DNA of 9,044 nt. Source: Chromatiales bacterium. Its GTDB lineage: Bacteria; Pseudomonadota; Gammaproteobacteria; Chromatiales; Chromatiaceae. A model generated the notes under the pieces. That model saw only the letters and a program-made list of their open reading frames with translations. It made no database searches and was not told where the DNA came from. Shown in pieces: positions 6,704-9,044 of the stretch. The stretch's first letter is position 1. Each line of letters starts with the position of its first letter. The stretch spans positions 1 through 9,044 of the forward strand of contig JANTHH010000116.1 in NCBI GenBank assembly GCA_024762485.1. Reading direction: 5' to 3'. The position numbers were made by a program, and so were the translations under genes.

Positions 6704-7558
6704 ATGCCCGTAGAGATCGGAAAGCGCCAGCGGCTGCGCGTCGTCAAACACGTCCCCTTCGGGATCTATCTGGATGCCGGCGAACTGGGCGAGATATTGC
6801 TGCCGGGCCGCTACGTGCCGCAAGGCACCGAGCCGGGGGACGAGATCGAGGTGTTCCTCTACCTCGACTCGGAGGACATCCCCATCGCCACCACCCTGGA
6901 GCCCAGGGCGATGGTCGGCGAGGTCGCCTGTCTGAAGGTGGTGGCAGTCAACCGTGTCGGCGCCTTTCTCGACTGGGGGCTGCCCAAGGACCTCCTGGTG
7001 CCCTTCGCCGAGCAGCGGGTCCCGATGGCGGTGGGTCGCCATTACTGTGTCTATATCTACCTCGACAAGGCCACCCAGCGCATCGCCGCCTCCAGCAAGC
7101 TGTCGAAATATCTCAGCGAGGAGAACGATGACTTCACCCCCAACCAGCCGGTCGACCTGCTGATCTGCGGCCGCAGCGACCTGGGCATGAAGGCGGTCAT
7201 CAATGGCAACCACCTGGGGATGATCTTCACCGGCGACCTGCTGCGGCCATTGAGGACCGGGCAACGGGTGCAGGGTTACATCAAGGCCATCCGCGATGAC
7301 GGCCGCATCGACCTTGCCCTGCAGCCGCAAGGCAAGGCGGCCCGCGACGACCTCGACCAGCGCATCCTCGATCATCTGCGCCGGCAGGGCGGCCGCAGTG
7401 AACTGACGGACAAGAGCAGCCCCGAGGCCATCTACGACACCTTTGGCGTCAGCAAAAGCAATTACAAGAAGGCGCTGGGCCGGCTCTACAAGGCGCGGTC
7501 GATCACCCTGGACAAGGATCGGGTGACCCTTGCCGCGCCGCCGGCAAAGGAGACCTGA
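6704..7558 (+). CDS. cvfB: CvfB/YitL-like S1 domain RNA-binding protein
   Basis: The 284-residue cytoplasmic protein matches the CvfB architecture: three S1-type OB folds followed by a winged helix. S1 domain one is about 1-62 (FGIYLDAGELGEILLPGRYVP). Domain two is about 72-135, with the diagnostic VGAFLDWGLPKDLLVPFAEQ at 85-104. Domain three is about 148-208, ending GRIDLALQP. The C-terminal winged helix is about 215-278 (SSPEAIYDTFGVSKSNYKKALG, then a short strand). Family members of known structure bind single-stranded RNA; in Staphylococcus aureus CvfB affects virulence gene expression, but the role in proteobacteria is not settled. Length and domain order are normal. The ATG at 6704 has AGGA at 6695-6698 just upstream. 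The gene appears to be monocistronic, with 56 bases to the next one. Confidence 0.88.
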   Translation: MPVEIGKRQRLRVVKHVPFGIYLDAGELGEILLPGRYVPQGTEPGDEIEVFLYLDSEDIPIATTLEPRAMVGEVACLKVVAVNRVGAFLDWGLPKDLLVPFAEQRVPMAVGRHYCVYIYLDKATQRIAASSKLSKYLSEENDDFTPNQPVDLLICGRSDLGMKAVINGNHLGMIFTGDLLRPLRTGQRVQGYIKAIRDDGRIDLALQPQGKAARDDLDQRILDHLRRQGGRSELTDKSSPEAIYDTFGVSKSNYKKALGRLYKARSITLDKDRVTLAAPPAKET

Positions 7559-7602
7559 TGCCACGACAGCACGGAAACTTCTGCCGGCGCGTGTTTTTCT
7601 CG

Positions 7603-7608
7603 TAGACT
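7603..7608 (+). promoter_or_regulatory. possible -10 box immediately before the DUF465 start
   Basis: TAGACT (four of six matches to TATAAT) ends 6 bases before the GTG at 7615. If used, the transcript would begin at or next to the start codon, giving a leaderless or nearly leaderless mRNA. No clear -35 is seen. Confidence 0.3.
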
Positions 7609-7614
7609 AGGCGT

Positions 7615-7821
7615 GTGAGCAACGAATTCGACAACCCACTGCGTCAGCAGCTGCTTGCACTTCGTCTCGAGCACCGCGACCTCGACCTGGCCATCGGCCG
7701 GCTGGCCGAGGATGCCGGCGTCGATCACCTGCGGCTGCGACGTCTGAAGAAGCGCAAACTGCAACTCAAGGACGCCATCGCCCGTCTCGAAAGCAGGATC
7801 ATCCCCGACCTCGATGCCTGA
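7615..7821 (+). CDS. DUF465 / YdcH family small coiled-coil protein
   Basis: The 68-residue protein shows the DUF465 pattern throughout: LRLEHRDLDLAIGRLAEDAGVD followed by LRLRRLKKRKLQLKDAIARLES. The LKKRKLxLKD string is the family signature. The fold is a helical hairpin with coiled-coil character and no membrane segment. The function of the family is unknown; it is common and often solitary in proteobacteria. The start is a GTG at 7615 (GTG-AGC-AAC-GAA, Met-Ser-Asn-Glu); no later Met is available without losing the first helix. There is no convincing Shine-Dalgarno, in keeping with a possible leaderless transcript. The length is normal for the family. Confidence 0.88.
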   Translation: MSNEFDNPLRQQLLALRLEHRDLDLAIGRLAEDAGVDHLRLRRLKKRKLQLKDAIARLESRIIPDLDA

Positions 7822-7846
7822 TCACACCGTCGCAGTGACTCAGATC

Positions 7847-7865
7847 AAAGCAGCCCGCTTTTGTC
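7847..7865 (+). terminator. weak terminator-like hairpin after the DUF465 gene
   Basis: AAAGC-AGCCC-GCTTT (7847-7861) forms a 5-bp stem whose 3' arm runs into a TTTT stretch at 7859-7862. It lies 26 bases past the stop codon. The stem is short and the T run is brief, so it would be a weak intrinsic terminator at best. Confidence 0.35.
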
Positions 7866-7893
7866 CTGTGCCATCATGGCGCGGCATTGCAAT

Positions 7894-7942
7894 CTGCAGT
7901 CCAGCACCCATAGTTGACTGCAGGGACGGGATGCTCTCCCGT
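7894..7942 (+). promoter_or_regulatory. two hairpins in the leader of the 68-residue gene
   Basis: CTGCAGTC at 7894-7901 and GACTGCAG at 7916-7923 are exact inverted copies separated by 14 bases. Two bases later a second perfect stem, ACGGGA/TCCCGT, occupies 7926-7942 with loop TGCTC. The following 31 bases up to the ATG at 7974 are A-rich and unstructured-looking, with the ribosome binding site GAGG at 7964-7967. The 8-bp repeat could instead be a protein operator. Confidence 0.45.
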
Positions 7943-7973
7943 TGGAATAAACCAAAACAAACTGAGGTCAGCC

Positions 7974-8180
7974 ATGTTTCTGAAAGAGAAATCCACCGGG
8001 CATCTCGTTGAGGTCCTGAGTCTTAACGACCTGTTCGACCCCTTTCGCGACAAGGTCGCCGGGCGCCACAATATCGGCGAGGAACTGCCCGAGCCCACCT
8101 CCTTCCCGAAGAGCGACCTGGAGTTCCTCTCCGGCGAGCCGCTGCCGCGCTGCTGGGTAGACCCCCACTACCGCGACTGA
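7974..8180 (+). CDS. small conserved-looking hypothetical protein, 68 residues
   Basis: I know no function for this protein. It begins MFLKEKSTGHLVEVLSLNDLFDPF and ends SGEPLPRCWVDPHYRD. The pattern resembles small hypothetical proteins I associate with sulfur-oxidising gammaproteobacteria, but that memory cannot be verified here. It has no signal peptide or membrane segment, and is soluble with slight acidity. The first third reads like a strand-turn-strand element (TGHLVEVLSL); the Pro-rich middle (EELPEPTSFPKSD) looks extended; the tail holds a single Cys and a His close to aromatic residues. The ribosome binding site GAGG ends 6 bases before ATG 7974, and the gene is closed by a very strong hairpin 4 bases after the stop. 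Two hairpins in the leader suggest post-transcriptional control. Confidence 0.8.
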   Translation: MFLKEKSTGHLVEVLSLNDLFDPFRDKVAGRHNIGEELPEPTSFPKSDLEFLSGEPLPRCWVDPHYRD

Positions 8181-8184
8181 ACCA

Positions 8185-8216
8185 GACCAGGGCGCCCACT
8201 CCCGGGCGCCCTGGTC
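8185..8216 (+). terminator. 13-bp perfect GC hairpin after the 68-residue gene
   Basis: GACCAGGGCGCCC (8185-8197) and GGGCGCCCTGGTC (8204-8216) pair perfectly across a 6-base loop, starting 4 bases past the stop codon. There is no T run after it; a smaller CGGC-A-GGGATCCC-GCCG palindrome follows at 8216-8232. The position fits transcription termination or 3'-end protection of the upstream mRNA. Confidence 0.7.
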
Positions 8217-8266
8217 GGCAGGGATCCCGCCGACAAGCCCTCCCCTGCGAATCCCTCCCTCACCCG

Positions 8267-8286
8267 CCGTCCGGAGACGGTAAACT
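8267..8286 (+). promoter_or_regulatory. inverted repeat and -10-like box before the nuclease gene
   Basis: CCGTC-CGGA-GACGG (8267-8280) is a perfect 5-bp inverted repeat abutting TAAACT (8281-8286), a four-of-six match to the -10 consensus lying 7 bases before the ATG at 8294. The repeat may be an operator; no clear -35 is seen. The spacing would give a leaderless or very short-leader transcript. Confidence 0.35.
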
Positions 8287-8293
8287 GCCCCGC

Positions 8294-9044
8294 ATGGCAG
8301 CCAGAGAACCCTCCACCGACATCCAACAGTTGTTCCGTGCGCTCGACAACGGCGCCACCCTGGTCACCGTCAACAACCGTCTCGCGCGCGACCTCCTCGA
8401 GCGCTATGAACAATCCCGGCTCGCCGCCGGCGAGAGCGTCTGGCAGACACCGGACATCCTGCCGCTGGCAAGCTGGCTGCGGCGCGAATACCAGCGACTG
8501 CACGAACAGGGCCATATGCGGCACCGGCTGCTCGGCCCGCACCAGGAGCAACTGCTGTGGGAACAGGTCGTCCGCCGGCAACAGCCCTCGCTGCTGCAAC
8601 CGCGCGCTGCCGCCCGCGCCGCCGCCAGTGCCTGGAACCTGATGCAGCAATGGCAATTGCCGGCAGACCTGATCCGCAACTGGGGCAGCCCGGAGTGCCG
8701 TGCCTTCGACCGTTGGCGGCACGCCTACGAGCAGCGCTGTGATGAACTCGGGGCCATCGGCAGCGCCTGCCTTCCCACCCTGCTGACCCGACATCCCGGC
8801 ATTACTGCGGACGCGCTGTGGCTGGCCGGTTTCGACGAACTGGCACCGGACCTGCGTGGCCTGTTCGACGCCCTGGCACAACAGGGCATCACCGTCCGGC
8901 AGCTCGACATCCCCGAGCCCCGCTGCACACCCGGCCACTTCACCGCAGTGGATACCGAGGAGGAATACCGGGTGATCGCCCGCTGGGCACTGGGCCGGCT
9001 GCGGCGCAATCCGCAGGCGCGCATCGCCATCGTCTGCCCCGACA
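8294..9044 (+). CDS. TIGR03623-type PD-(D/E)XK DNA-repair nuclease, N-terminal 250 codons (3' truncated by window)
   Basis: The frame opens at ATG 8294 and is still open at the last base. The N-terminus matches the 'probable DNA repair protein' family (TIGR03623; AddB/RecB-nuclease related, usually about 850-900 residues): ATLVTVNNRLARDLLERYEQ (residues 21-40), VWQTPDILPLASWLRREYQ (49-67), HRLLGPHQEQLLWEQVV (78-94), and DALWLAGFDELAPDLRGLFDAL followed by EEEYRVIARWALGRL. This part corresponds to the inactivated helicase-like region of AddB-type proteins; the catalytic PD-(D/E)XK domain would be at the missing C-terminus. Members usually sit next to a RecB/AddA-like UvrD helicase, so that gene is expected just past the window. 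No Shine-Dalgarno precedes the ATG; GGAGA at 8273-8277 is too far away. Confidence 0.85.
   Translation, partial: MAAREPSTDIQQLFRALDNGATLVTVNNRLARDLLERYEQSRLAAGESVWQTPDILPLASWLRREYQRLHEQGHMRHRLLGPHQEQLLWEQVVRRQQPSLLQPRAAARAAASAWNLMQQWQLPADLIRNWGSPECRAFDRWRHAYEQRCDELGAIGSACLPTLLTRHPGITADALWLAGFDELAPDLRGLFDALAQQGITVRQLDIPEPRCTPGHFTAVDTEEEYRVIARWALGRLRRNPQARIAIVCPD

Noticed and set aside
6653..7564. 303-codon minus-strand open frame opposite cvfB
   Set aside because: Antisense shadow of a clear S1-domain protein; no recognisable domain and no start site.
8294..9044. Frameshift or pseudogene in the nuclease gene
   Set aside because: The frame is open without interruption from the ATG to the window edge; the missing part is due only to the window boundary.

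Overview
The window is GC-rich and densely coded. The protein families (a LysR regulator, an M48 lipoprotein protease, a SulP anion transporter with a STAS domain, a CPA2 antiporter, CvfB/YitL-like S1 protein, DUF465/YdcH, and a TIGR03623-type PD-(D/E)XK nuclease) together suggest a high-GC gammaproteobacterium, perhaps of the Chromatiales or another sulfur-oxidising, halophilic group. That placement is inference from family recognition only. Most of the window looks like ordinary chromosome. I see no transposase, integrase, CRISPR array, rRNA or convincing tRNA.

Layout. 1-522 (+) is the C-terminal effector-binding part of a LysR-type regulator cut by the window edge. 523-950 is a 428-base gene-free stretch holding a compact array of five back-to-back hairpins (about 754-914). 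951-2015 (+) is a lipoprotein M48 metalloprotease with a PDZ domain. It converges on a minus-strand block read from about 6019 down to 2078: SulP anion transporter, then a small exported staphylococcal-nuclease-like protein whose catalytic residues are largely missing, then a CPA2 (Kef-like) antiporter with an NAD-binding RCK domain. The first two are 10 bases apart and the third follows after 83 bases, so an operon is likely.

A divergent intergenic region (6020-6324) with several inverted repeats separates this block from a plus-strand series: a 73-residue unknown protein, a CvfB/YitL-like S1 RNA-binding protein, a 68-residue DUF465 coiled-coil protein with a GTG start, a 68-residue conserved-looking unknown protein behind two hairpins, a very strong GC hairpin, and the first 250 codons of a TIGR03623-type DNA-repair nuclease running off the right edge.

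How they fit: the minus-strand operon looks like membrane anion and cation/proton homeostasis with a periplasmic accessory protein. The plus-strand genes look like separate housekeeping units. The most unusual signals are the hairpin array at 754-914, whose mismatches are nearly all A-C on the plus strand and would therefore be G-U wobbles in a minus-strand RNA, and the degenerate nuclease domain embedded between two transporters.
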